A stretch of 64,000 bases of DNA from NCBI GenBank assembly GCA_910579955.1, contig CAJTWE010000011.1, positions 1 through 64,000 of the forward strand, given 5' to 3'. Numbering within the stretch: the stretch's first letter is position 1; every line of letters begins with the position of its first letter. A program made the translations under genes and the position numbers. Source of the DNA: an uncultured Ruminococcus sp. GTDB taxonomy: Bacteria; Bacillota; Clostridia; Oscillospirales; Ruminococcaceae. A model generated the notes under the pieces. That model was not told the DNA's origin and searched no databases. It saw nothing but the letters and a program-made list of their open reading frames with translations. Shown here in pieces: positions 1 through 11,200 of the stretch.

Positions 1-5
1 CTTCT

Positions 6-34
6 ATTATATTTTGGTGGCGGGATTGTGTCAA
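6..34 (-). promoter_or_regulatory. Sigma-70-type promoter reading leftward out of the window
   Basis: On the minus strand TTGACA (29-34) and TATAAT (6-11) are separated by exactly 17 bases, a perfect consensus. It begins a few bases after the stop codon of the truncated PHP gene and points to a gene beyond position 1. Confidence 0.75.
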
Positions 35-40
35 GTTTTA

Positions 41-646
41 TTATACTACATCATCAGAAGCATTCATGATGGAAGACGTATTAACTTCAAGAATAATGTC
101 TTTTTTAATCATAGCATTTAATATTTCATCCATGATAGTATCACTGACGTTCCAATTATCAAAATAACGTCTGGGAAAATCTATATGTGCCATCGCCTGG
201 AACTCGCAGGTCTGAATTGATTTTAACATAAGATTATAGTATTCATCAATCGCTTTTGATTCCTCTATGTTTTTTGCACCTGGAAAAACAGAGCCATAGC
301 AATGATGAATGCTTCCTAGAATATAATCAAAAGGCATAGAACTGTAATCCTCGAATTCAGTAGGGAATAGATGTGGCTCGGAGAATTCAATCCCAATCAA
401 AATCTGAATGGAGTTATAAATACGTCTTAGCCTATTCACTTCATAGAAATATTCTGACACATCAAAATTTGTAGAAGCTTTATTAATTATTCTTCCCACA
501 TTTATTTCAGAAGAATTGAAATCTACATGATCCGTAAAACAAATAATTGGAATCCCAATCTCTATGGCTTTTATACACTGCTCTTCCATTGATGACTTTC
601 CGTCGGGCGAAAAAGTAGTATGAATATGCATATCTGCCAGCCTCAT
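41..646 (-). CDS. PHP-domain phosphoesterase, HisJ-like, 3'-truncated
   Basis: The protein starts with MRLADMHIHTTFSPDGK, the HxH motif of the PHP metallo-phosphoesterase fold, followed by a FTDHVDF motif and later GSIHH and MAHIDFPRR. This is the order of metal-ligand motifs in HisJ-type histidinol-phosphatases and relatives. The start at 646 is chosen because GGAGGG lies five bases upstream. HisJ-type proteins usually run to about 260-270 residues; this one stops at 201, right after the EVNTS strand, so the last segment with the GSDAH-type metal ligand is missing. A consensus promoter follows the stop immediately. The gene is therefore probably a remnant or has a modified function; no his genes are nearby. 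Confidence 0.7.
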   Translation of the reverse strand: MRLADMHIHTTFSPDGKSSMEEQCIKAIEIGIPIICFTDHVDFNSSEINVGRIINKASTNFDVSEYFYEVNRLRRIYNSIQILIGIEFSEPHLFPTEFEDYSSMPFDYILGSIHHCYGSVFPGAKNIEESKAIDEYYNLMLKSIQTCEFQAMAHIDFPRRYFDNWNVSDTIMDEILNAMIKKDIILEVNTSSIMNASDDVV

Positions 647-779
647 ATTATCCCTCCACATAAAATAATATGGTTATTCCTTTTATACACAAAAATAATT
701 GCATTATATTGTCATTGTAGAGACACACCTACTGCCGTGCAAAGGAAAGACAGTACACCCACCTTTCATGTTATGGTTA

Positions 780-809
780 GCACGGGCGCATACATAGGTG
801 CGTCCGTGC
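780..809. repeat. 10-bp inverted repeat in the 647-884 intergenic gap
   Basis: GCACGGGCGC (780-789) pairs with GCGTCCGTGC (800-809), with one G-U type position and a 10-base loop. No T-run follows on either side, so it is not a typical terminator. The rest of the 647-884 gap shows no gene I can support. Confidence 0.45.
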
Positions 810-884
810 GTCATAGTATTATGGTGAGCGCAAACGATAACCATTAAAAGAATAGTCAACAATGGTTAGAGGGATAATTCATCA

Positions 885-2018
885 TTAGTTTTTCTTACGT
901 TTCCTTTTGGCTTTATGTTTTGCAAAAGGGTGACGTTTTTCTTTTCTTATCCCTCTTGTTGTATCAGCTTTATTGTCAGAAAGCTTGTGTATCACAGGCG
1001 ACATCTTTTCAGGTGAATCAGACGTAGGGGCGTCGTTCCCTTTATTATAATCACTTACTAATTGACCACAGGCAGCTTTTATTCTATTACCTCTTGATTC
1101 CCGAAGTTTTACTTCCAAGCCAGCCTCCTCTAGTCTAATCTTAAATGCAACCAATTGTTGCTTGTTAGGACGTTTGATTCTCTTACAGGCAGTTTCATTA
1201 TATTGTAAAAGATTAATCAGTACATTTTTTCCTCTAAACCATTTACCAAGTTGTCTTACGTCTGAAGCCCTATCATTAATTCCAGGAGCGAGCAGATATG
1301 CAATGGTAATCTTTCTGTTATGTCGTTCAGAATAGGAAAGCGCAGCTTCGACAACACTATGAATGCTATTGGATTTCATGTGCGGCATAATCATGTTTCT
1401 AGTTGCTTGATCCGTTGCGTGAAGAGAGAGTGTAAACTGAATCTTTAAATGCTCCTCTCTCAGTCGCTTCAACTGTTCAACTGGTCCAACAGTCGATACA
1501 TTTATGCCATCTGTAGGAAAATTAAGTCCATTGCGATCACGAAGTATATGAATACTTTTAATCAGATTATCATAATTAAAGAGAGGTTCTCCCATCCCCA
1601 TAAAAACGATTCTGTTGACACGTTCTTTCAAAAGAACGATTTGCTGAACTATTTCAGCTGGTGAAAGATTGCGAATAAATCCATTTTTTCCTGATGCACA
1701 GAAAATACACCCCACCGGACAACCGACCATAGTGCTAACGCATACCGTATTGCCAGTCCTTCTTTTAATGCATACTGTTTCAATGCAGTAGCCATCTTGT
1801 AATTCAAAAGCATACTTTGTAGTATCTCCCCCTACATATATGTCTTTTATAGTCATAGTTTGATTTTTAGGACTTACGCCACTTTTATACAAGGTTTTGA
1901 ATAAAGACTTAGCTCGTTCTTCTCCCATACATTTGGCTACTTCATCAAAAGTATAATTGTACGGATTGCCCTGAATCATTTCTAATGTAGGAGGGACCAT
2001 TTTCTCTTTATTTGCCAT
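885..2018 (-). CDS. RlmN/Cfr-family radical SAM 23S rRNA adenine methyltransferase
   Basis: This radical SAM enzyme carries the CxxxCxxC cluster motif in VGCPVGCIFCASG, the FMGMGEP motif and a late CGQL motif holding the conserved methyl-carrying cysteine. RlmN methylates C2 and Cfr methylates C8 of A2503 in 23S rRNA; both act through these cysteines. The start at 2018 is preceded by AGGAAAGG seven bases upstream. After the catalytic core an extra tail of about 50 residues ends in a lysine/arginine-rich stretch (KHKAKRKRKKN), which housekeeping RlmN lacks. It has its own consensus promoter and an untranslated leader of roughly 100 bases. Its position next to ICE genes suggests an acquired copy. 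Whether it acts as RlmN or gives Cfr-like drug resistance cannot be read from the sequence. Confidence 0.8.
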   Translation of the reverse strand: MANKEKMVPPTLEMIQGNPYNYTFDEVAKCMGEERAKSLFKTLYKSGVSPKNQTMTIKDIYVGGDTTKYAFELQDGYCIETVCIKRRTGNTVCVSTMVGCPVGCIFCASGKNGFIRNLSPAEIVQQIVLLKERVNRIVFMGMGEPLFNYDNLIKSIHILRDRNGLNFPTDGINVSTVGPVEQLKRLREEHLKIQFTLSLHATDQATRNMIMPHMKSNSIHSVVEAALSYSERHNRKITIAYLLAPGINDRASDVRQLGKWFRGKNVLINLLQYNETACKRIKRPNKQQLVAFKIRLEEAGLEVKLRESRGNRIKAACGQLVSDYNKGNDAPTSDSPEKMSPVIHKLSDNKADTTRGIRKEKRHPFAKHKAKRKRKKN

Positions 2019-2124
2019 GATAATTCCTTTCCTCGCATTGTATTTAAGTAATATTTTACACAAACCAACTTGTGTGGATTATAACTTGAAAGTATCAAAA
2101 GGGTAAACAACCCCCATTCTATAT

Positions 2125-2153
2125 ATTATACATCTTTTTTTTCTTTCTGTCAA
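2125..2153 (-). promoter_or_regulatory. Promoter of the RlmN/Cfr-type gene
   Basis: TTGACA (2148-2153) and TATAAT (2125-2130) on the minus strand with a 17-base spacer. The leader downstream can form ACACAA/TTGTGT and GGG/CCC hairpins before the start codon. Confidence 0.8.
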
Positions 2154-2162
2154 GATAGAAAT

Positions 2163-2210
2163 TGCATCCCAATAATGTGAATTATATCATTTTTCACTTA
2201 TTGGGATGCA
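2163..2210 (-). terminator. Long stem-loop after the giant ICE gene
   Basis: TGCATCCCAATAA (2163-2175) pairs perfectly with TTATTGGGATGCA (2198-2210), and GTGAA/TTCAC extends the stem inward past one bulged base. It lies just after the stop of the giant gene on the minus strand. The downstream T-run is weak (ATTTCTATCTT), so it may also be a processing or insulating structure. Confidence 0.6.
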
Positions 2211-2238
2211 TACTTACTTAGAATAATCTCATAGTTGC

Positions 2239-5200
2239 TTATTCAATTCCTTGCTTCTTGCTCCTGCCCTTTGTCTGGTCCTTCGGCGTTCTCGGCTTCT
2301 TGGCGAGCCTTGCGGCATCACGCTTCATCTTCGCCCTCTCAAAGTAGCAAGTCTTTTCACGCTTTGGGGCATTCTTCTTTGCTTCGATCGCTGCCTGATT
2401 CAGCTCATCAGTCACGACTTTAAGCCTTTGCTCCTTAGCATCAAGCTCCTCCTGCTGAGGGAAAGGCTCTGCTACTATCTTCTGTGCTTCTGCGTGATCG
2501 AGCCTGAGCTTTGCAAGGTTATCCTGCGTTCTCTCAATTCTGCCGTCGATGTTGTAGAGGGCAGCTTCAAGACGGTTCAGGTTATGGGCAAAACTCTCAA
2601 TCAGCTTCGTGGTATGTGAAGCGGCACCTTGCAGACAAGCCGACATTCCGCCGCCCATCATGTTACTGTTTACCGTCACGCTAAGGTCAAAGCCCTGGAA
2701 CGAGCCGACCTTTACGGGAGTATCCGCATACTTGATAGCCAGCACCGCATCTTCCAAAGCCTTAGCTGCTTCTTTTCTGTCAGTGTATTCTGTCTCACCA
2801 ATGGTGATCTTGAATACGGGCAGTTTTCGCTCAGGATCAATCGGGAGCTTGCGGAGTGTTTCACGGTCTGTATGGAGATCAGCAAGAATAGCCGTAAGTT
2901 TCTGTTCCTGTTCAGGGAAACGAGCGATCTTGTCCTCCATTTCAAACACCGTGTTGCGGTGTTCCGCAGCGAGTACCCTCAGTTCCTTCACTTCATTTTC
3001 AAGCATCAGCTTTTCCTTGATGCGCTCGTCACCCGTACAGAGTGCCTTGATCTCAGAGTATGTAAGAGCTTGCTGGTCCACATCTTCACATTTTCTTGCC
3101 GGAGTTTTGCTCGTCATGATCTGAGAGATAAACTTCTGCTTATTCTCCAAAGTCTGATAGCTGTACGCATCGAACGTACCCTTAGTGACATAGCGGAAAA
3201 TCTGAACAGTCTTGTTCTCGTTACCCTGTCTGATAATTCTTCCGGCGCGCTGCTCCAGATCTGCTGGTCGCCACGGAATATCGAGGTCATGGACGGCAAT
3301 AAGCCGTTTCTGGACGTTTGTGCCAGTACCCATTTTTGCCGTAGAACCGAGCAGAACACGAATCTCACCATTACGGACTTTATCAAAAAGATCGGATTTC
3401 TGCTGTTCAGTTTTCGCATCGTGAATGTATGCAATTTCCTCCGCAGGGATACCCCTTGCGATCAGCTTGTCACGAATATCGTCATAAACACAAAAATCGC
3501 ATTCTTCCTCCAATGATTCAACCTCAGCAATAGATTTCTTATCTTTAGCATCGTCGGCATCTTCGCCCTCGACCTCTGATTCTCCTGTTGCCTTGTGCGG
3601 AACGCCCAAATCACAGAAGATGATCTGCGTGAGCCTGTCCTCAGCCGTTTCAACGTGGATACGGGCAACATTCTCTACACAGCGGTTGAGCTTCGTATCG
3701 GGGTTATCTTCAAATGACGGATCAATCAGACGAGGATCAAGACCAAGCTTTCTTCCATCCGACGTTATCTTGAGCATATTGTCAATCGTGGGATCAACAT
3801 TGCCTGCATTGATAGCATCAGCTCTGTCGGCAAGCTCCTGAACAAGCTCCTGCTGGAACGAAGTGGCTTCGACTTGAACCACCTGATATTCACAGTCAGG
3901 CACATCAAGTTTCAGCGTATCAGCGGTACGAATATCAGCAACCTGTTTGAACATACTCATCAATTCGGGTAGACCTGTATAGTTGGCGATACGGGTGCGC
4001 TCCTTGAAGCCATTGCCCGCAGGCTTTAGCTCCCAATCGGTTTTCTGGTCGCCAAAGACCGCAACCCAGTTGTCGAAGTGCTGTAAGCCGTGGTCACGCA
4101 GGAAGTCATACTCCAAGTAACGCATCATGGTGTGCAGCTCTGTGATAGAATTGCTCAGAGGTGTGCCAGTTGCAAAAATAACGCCCTTGCCGCCAGTCTT
4201 TTCATCGAGGTATCTGCATTTGAGGAAAAGATCGAGTGCTTTCTGTGAAGCCGAATTGGAAATTCCGGCTACATTCTGCAATTTTGTGGCGACGAACAGA
4301 TTTTTGAACTCGTGGGCTTCGTCAATGAACAGACGGTCGATTCCCAGCTGTTCAAAGGTCAGCGTATCGTCCTGATTTGCCTTTTCGAGCTTATCAAGCT
4401 GTTTTTGCAGACTTTTACGGGTACGCTCCATAGCCTTGATCTGAAACTTAGAGCCTTCGCTCTTTTTAAGCTCCTCGATACCACGGAGAATATCATCGAT
4501 CTGGCTCTGGATCGTCATGACCTGTCTTTCCTTAGAAACAGGGATTTTACCGAGCTGAGAATGACCGATAATAACTGCATCGTAGTTTCCGGTAGCTATC
4601 TTAGCAAATAACTGCTGTCGGTTCGCTTTCTGAAAGTCCTTCTTTGTTGCAACAAGAATGTTTGCACCCGGATAGAGCTTCTGAAAATCGTCACCGATTT
4701 GCTCCGTCAGATGATTCGGGACAGCAAACAGGCTCTTAGTGCAAAGCCCTAAACGCTTGCTTTCCATTGCAGTAGCGATCATTTCAAAGGTTTTTCCGGC
4801 ACCAACGCAGTGAGCAAACAGCGTATTACCGCCGAACATAGCGTGAGCGATCGCATTTTTCTGATGATCGTGCAGATGAATGTCAGCCGTCATCATCGGG
4901 AAAGAAAGAGCCGAGCCGTCAAACTCACGGGGACGAATGGAGTTGAAAAGTTCGTTGTAACGCTCCACAATAGCTTCACGGCGGACAGAATCTTTGAAGA
5001 TCCACGCCTTGAAAGCCTTGCGAATATCGTCAGCCTTGCGCTGTACCACACGGGTAGCATCAATATCCACCACACGCTTTTCCTTAGTATCGCCCAAGCC
5101 ATCCGGCACTTCGATCGTCTTGTAGACCTTCGGCTCTTGCAGATTCAGCAAATGCTCAAAGATGTCATAAGCGTTCATCGTGTGTGTGCCGTACTTTTGA

Positions 5201-8200
5201 GTCGCAAGCACCGACCTGTCGGAAGATTTGTTGCTTACATGGAAAGAGTTAGCGTGTACTGAGTATTCCACGCCGACAATAGCTGACTTGTTCCACCGAG
5301 CCGCAGGACTGTCACTCCGCTGATATGCAGGAGTCTGCAACAGCTCATACATGAACTGTTCGTAATACTTCGGATCAAGCCAAGCTGCACCGAGCTTAAT
5401 ATCAATATCTCCGGCTTTCAGCGGTTCAGGCATAGCCTGTTTAAGTGCCGATACGTTGATATTGAAATCAGGATCGTACTCGGCGATTTCTTCAGCTTCA
5501 CGGAGTTTCTTGCGAATATCGCCCGAAAGGTACTCCGAAGCCGTCTGATAACCGTTCTCCGTATGGGGTATCTTGAAAATTGCCCCTGTCAGGTCACGCT
5601 TCAGTTCGTCCTCCGTCATACCTGTCAGCCCACTCATGTACTCAAAGTCAATCTTTGCCTTCTCCGCAACGGAGAGAGTGAGTGCTTCAAGTGCCGTGTC
5701 TACATGATCGACCGCTTTCGGAGGTACGATAGTACGCTTTGTGAAAATATCGGACTTTGCAAGGAGTTTTGTCTTATCATAGCTCTTTTCAAGCCCTGCC
5801 ACAAGATTATATGACACATCTTCGCTGAAATATCGCTTATTCGTCTGAGAATGAATAATACCGTACTTCTTGTAGAAATCATCATACGCCACATTAAGTT
5901 TTGTCTGCAAATCCTTGATAACGCTGTCAGGCTTGTTAAGCTCCATTGCTTCGATCAGCTCACGGGTGAGGTCACGAAGCTCAATAAACGCCTTGAAACG
6001 CTTGTGTTGTGCAGTTCCCTTATCGAAACGGAACTCGCAGGCAGCGTTATTTTTCTTGAAGAAGACCTGATCGTCAGACATAAAAAAGCTGTAATTACGC
6101 AGATTAGACGGAATCTGCACCTGAACTCCGTCAGCGGTCTTAGCGTAAACATCTCTGCCACGCTCATGACTGATCTCAGCCGAGAGTTTGCCGACAGCTT
6201 CATGAAGTGCCGATTTCAGATCAAAGCCGTCCTCAGCAACAACCATAGTGCCTGAGCCGTAGAGCTTGTTGCCCTCGACAACCGTACCAAGCACCATATC
6301 GGGGTGCTGTTCAAAATATTTGTTGATTGGCAGACCGTCAGCCGTTTCACCGATGTGTACCCAATCTGGAATATTGGACATTTCAGTAAGTGACTTGCCT
6401 TCATGCTTTTTCAGGAAGATAATATCCGTAGTGACTTCCGTGCCTGCATTATCCTTAAAAGCACCATTCTTACCGCCCGGAAGTCTGATTGCACCGATGA
6501 AGTCAGCTTTGTCAGCCAACATCTGCCTTGTAGTCTCGTCACGCTTGTCAAGTGTGCCTGCCGAGGTTACGAATGCCATGATACCGCCGTCTTTGAGCTT
6601 TGAGAGAGCTTCTGCAAAGAAATAGTCATGAAGTTTGGTAGTATCATGGACAGTATCACGGAAACCAAGCTCACCGAACGGAACATTACCGACAGCTACA
6701 TCAAAGCTGCCGTTCTGAAAACGGTTCTTTTCAAAGCCCTGAATTGCAATATCAGCATCGGGATAGAGTGCCTGAGCGATTCTACCCGATAAGCTGTCGA
6801 TCTCCACACCGTAGAGCTGAGAATGTGCCTGCATTTCTTCGGGCATACGTCCGAAAAAGTTTCCGATACCCATTGCAGGCTCTAATACGTTACCGCCCTC
6901 AAAGCCGAAATTGGTGAGAGCTTCGTAGATTCCGTCTATAACAGTCGGGCTTGTATAAAACGCATCATTTACCGTTGAACGTGCCTGAGCGTATTCCTGC
7001 GGAGTCAGCAATTCAGAAAGTTCCTTATACTCTGCGGCCCACTTCTCGTCATTCTTATCAAAAGCCTTAGCCAACGCACCCCAGCCGACATATTTCGACA
7101 AGGTTTCCTTTTCCTCAGCCGTTGCAGGACGCTTTTCCGCTTCAAGAATTTTCAGCGTCTTGACAGCTTCGATATTGGCTCTGAACTTAGTCTTAGCACC
7201 ACCGTCACCGAGGTTATCATCGGTGATCGTGAAGTTATCGCCCTTATCGGGAGTCGGTGCAGGAGTGGTGCTTTCTTCTGCAACAGGTTCATCAGCATTG
7301 ACAACCTCTGCTGTAATAGTCTCACGCTCCGGATCTTTGGTACGCTCCAAGCTGTCAATGAAATGAAAGCTCATCAGCATATCGCCGTTGTCGAGCTGAG
7401 ATGTCAGCTCACCTCCGTCAAAAGTCCAGTTCTTCGCACGATCAAACTCCATATGCAGGTCTTTGCCCATAGGTTCGCCGTTTTCATCGAGTTTTCTGGA
7501 AGTAAAATCAACGGTGCTTACACCCGTGACGATTCTGCGTTCTCCGATACACTCAGGACGGAGATGATCGGTAATCTCAAACATCATTCCCGGCTTGATA
7601 GCCTTTTTGAGCTGTGAAAGGTTCTTTACAGCGGGAATACCTGGCTTTTCTGTTTCGGGTGTAACCTCAGCAACAGGCTCAGGCTTCATAGGCGCAGACT
7701 GCTCCTTTTCAGGTTCTGCCTTGCCGATATATTCATACATTCCGCTGTTCAGGAGCTTATCGTAGGAGATATTCTCTGTGATAGCAAAGCCGCCGCTGTC
7801 ACGCTGAACTGCGCAATCGTCCGTATAGAACGGTAACGCACCCGTCAGCGAAACAACCTCAGAAATCTCTCCAGTAATCTTGTGACGAAATCGGTCACCG
7901 ACCGTGACTGTATGGGGAGGCTGCACCTTAGTGGTCTGCTCTGCTTTGAGAGCCGCCCTCTCTGCTTTCTGTTCAGCCGAGAGGTATGTATCGTCCCTGA
8001 GCCGTGATTCGGTCATTGTCGCGACATTGTACCACGAATGACGGAACTTCTCACCATTCTCAAAGCTGAAAGTAATACCCTGAGAATTATAGTCAACGAG
8101 TGAGATCTTGCCCTCACCGCTGTGACCGCCCGTGCCGTATTCCTTTTTCAGAAAATCGGCTAACTGCTGGATAGTCGAGTGCTTTTCCTCGTAAAAGTCC

Positions 8201-11200
8201 TGCACACGGAGTTTTCCGTGAACAAAGCCAGTACCACGGTCAATCTCGGCGGCAAGTGCTTCATAGACCTGAACACCGTCAACCACCGGACCTTTGGCAA
8301 ATTCAGACTTCGGCTTTTCGGGCGCAGGCTTAGAAGTGGTCAGCGGTTCGGGATCACCGAAAAGAGAGAGCTGTTCACCCTGTGCTTCGGGCATTTCCCA
8401 AAACGGAACATCAGCATTTTCATTACGCTGAATTTCGTCAATGACCGCTGCGTCCGTAAAGAGAGGACGGTCAATGGCCTCAGTCTCCGCAGTTGGAGTC
8501 TCCACCGCAGGAGCATCATCGACCGCCATAACGCCCAGCTCATAAGCAAGACCGTCAAGCTCTGCATTGTGGTTTTCATAGGTGTCGATAGAGATAACAC
8601 CATCGGCATTGTCGATAATAACCGTAGCACCGAGGGAAAGTGCCTTGTCTTTGATCTCGTCAAGGCTTTCAGCATCACCCTTATATTTCAGCGTGACCGC
8701 AGGCACATCTTCCACAGAAGAAATATCCTGAACCTCAGAAGCATCGCTCATAAGCTCTACCGTCTGTTCGTCCTTGCTTTTATGCCTGTCGATAACATCA
8801 TCGGGAACGGAAACAAGGTCAGAGAAATCAAGCCCCGTCAGACCGTTCTCGATCATATCCTCGATATTATCATACTGCTCCGTATTATAAACCTCGCCGT
8901 CAAATTCATAGGTGATTTTGAAGTCCACAAGGTCAGCCGTTACCTGAATCGGCAGCTCATCATCGGTCAGCGTGGTAAACGCAAGACCGACATTGTGCAG
9001 ATCATCAAAATCAGCACCCTGACGGTATTCCGCTTCACAGAAGTCGTTGATAAGCGACTTTGCCTTGTCAAGCGGAGTTTCAAAGGTACGCTGAAAATCC
9101 ATGATCTCCACAGGCTTATCGGGATTATGCTCAAGCATTGCAGTTTGCAGGAGCTTCAGGAATGTGGACAGCTCACGGTACGGCTCGATCTCCATTTTAT
9201 CGCCACGGTTATAGATACCGCAGACAGGTTCGCCGCCGTAAAACAGTTCACCGACCTTATCACCGTCAGCGATAGCCAGTTTCCATGTGCCGCCCTCAGT
9301 TTCCGCAGACTCGCAGTCAGTGCCGAAGAACTTGTCAACGACCTGCTGTAATGTCTGGAGCTTCTCAGCCTCACGCTTCGGAGGGTTCAGCTCAAATGCC
9401 TGTTCAATCAGGACGGTATATCCTGCTTCACGGAGCTTCGCAGAGTATTCGTCCTTAACATGATCGGGAAAACCAACCATAGGAGAACCGTTCTTTGACA
9501 GCATACGCAGTCCGAGGACTTCTGCACCGATCTCTGCATTTTTGCCGTACATCTCGTAAAAGTCACCGACCTTGCAGAGTGATACCGAACCTTTGTCCTC
9601 CGGCTCTGCCTTTTCAGGAGCTTCGACCGCAGGTTTTTCAGCCTTAGACAGAATTTCAAAGCCCTTTTCCTCCATATCCTGCTGCCAGCCGTCATAGGCA
9701 AGCACATCGGAAGTGCCGAGCAGAATACCGCCGTAATTGGGTGCATCAAGGTCTTTCAGGGAAATGCTCTTGTCGCTGATCTTCTCGACCTCACGACGAG
9801 CGCCGTCATACATTATAATATCACCGACAGCAAGATCGGACACCTTTGCAGTTTCGGGCTTCTCCTGCACAAGCTCCTTTTCACGGAAGAACTCAGGCAT
9901 TTCGGTAAAGCCGAAGCTGTCACAGAAATACGCTGTATCCTTGCCGTCGACGGAAATGACGATCACATCGCTTACAGAAAGCGAATGACCACGGAAATCT
10001 TCGGGGTGATCAATATTGAACTGCGTATAGAGGGCTTCAAGCGTAGCATTGCCCCTGAACTCTCCGACTTCTCCCTCATAGACAAGCGCATAATCGTCCT
10101 TGTTGAGCTGTACGCCGTCAGCTTTCAGCCTGTCCATACTCTCAAAGCGGACACCGTGATATTCGTCACCGCTGGGAAGCTGATAGATCTGAAACTTACC
10201 CTGTGCCTTTTCCACATCATCAATGGTGCGGATAGGATTTTTCTCTTTGAAATCGTCAAGTATCTTCTGTTCCTCAGCGGTAAGCGCAGAATGGAATTCC
10301 AGATAAGGAACAAGGACATTCAGCATATTTCGGGGAGTTTCCTTGCTTTCGGGTGTATTGTAGGGATAATTCGTCGAAGCTACGGCATTTTCACAGATAG
10401 TGCGGATATGGTCAATGAGACTTCCACCGCCCGAACCCTTGCCGTCACCGATATCAAACCTATTGGAGAAATTGAACTCCTGTCCGTCCACAACAGCCCT
10501 GATCTCAAAGTTTGTTTTCTTGTAGTAGCCTGCATTAAGGTCGGGGATCATACGCTCCTTATGCTGTTTATCGTCAAGATACTCCATAAGAGCATTTGCA
10601 AGCGCAAAGCTGATCTCGCCGTGTTCTTCCGCAAAGTCACTCAGCAGACCGCTTTCGGTAAACCAGCGGTCATTGCCGTCCTTAGAATAGCCGAATTGAA
10701 ATTCAAGGCTGTCGGGCTTTCTTTCAGGCTCAAAAGTAACATTATACTTTTTCTTTGCGATGATAGCAAAAGCGTTTTCGGTCTGCACTTCATCACCGAG
10801 AATATCATAGAGAGCCTTTTTGATACGGTTGAGCTTCGAACGGTTATCTCCCTTTTCCCAATCAGCCATAGCAGCACCGTCAAATGCAGTGAGAAGATCA
10901 CTGATCCTTTCATCGGAAATGTCAGGAACAGCCTCCTGCAAATCGTCACGAACCCACCAGAAAGCGAGATCGTCAAATTCCTCATGGATACGGTCAATGA
11001 AAGCCTGTCCGATTTCCTCAAAGGAAACAAAACGTTCCATACCGCCGAAACTGCACTTGAAACCGTCCTCAGTCCTCTCCGTATGCAGGGAGTGGCGGAG
11101 GTTTTCAGCATAATAATAGGTACGGTCTGAGATCTCACCCTGTTCAAAGATAAACTCAATATCTGCGGCCCCACTGCCCTCTAAAAGTCCGAGAGCAAGC

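Noticed and set aside
620..847. Plus-strand frame of 75 codons across the 647-884 gap
   Set aside because: The product has no pattern of a real protein, overlaps the PHP gene start and includes the GC hairpin.
8179..9351. Plus-strand open frame of 390 codons inside the giant ICE gene
   Set aside because: It is antisense to a gene with clear domain motifs, has no recognisable domain and lacks a ribosome site. Many such frames occur opposite this gene because of its codon use.
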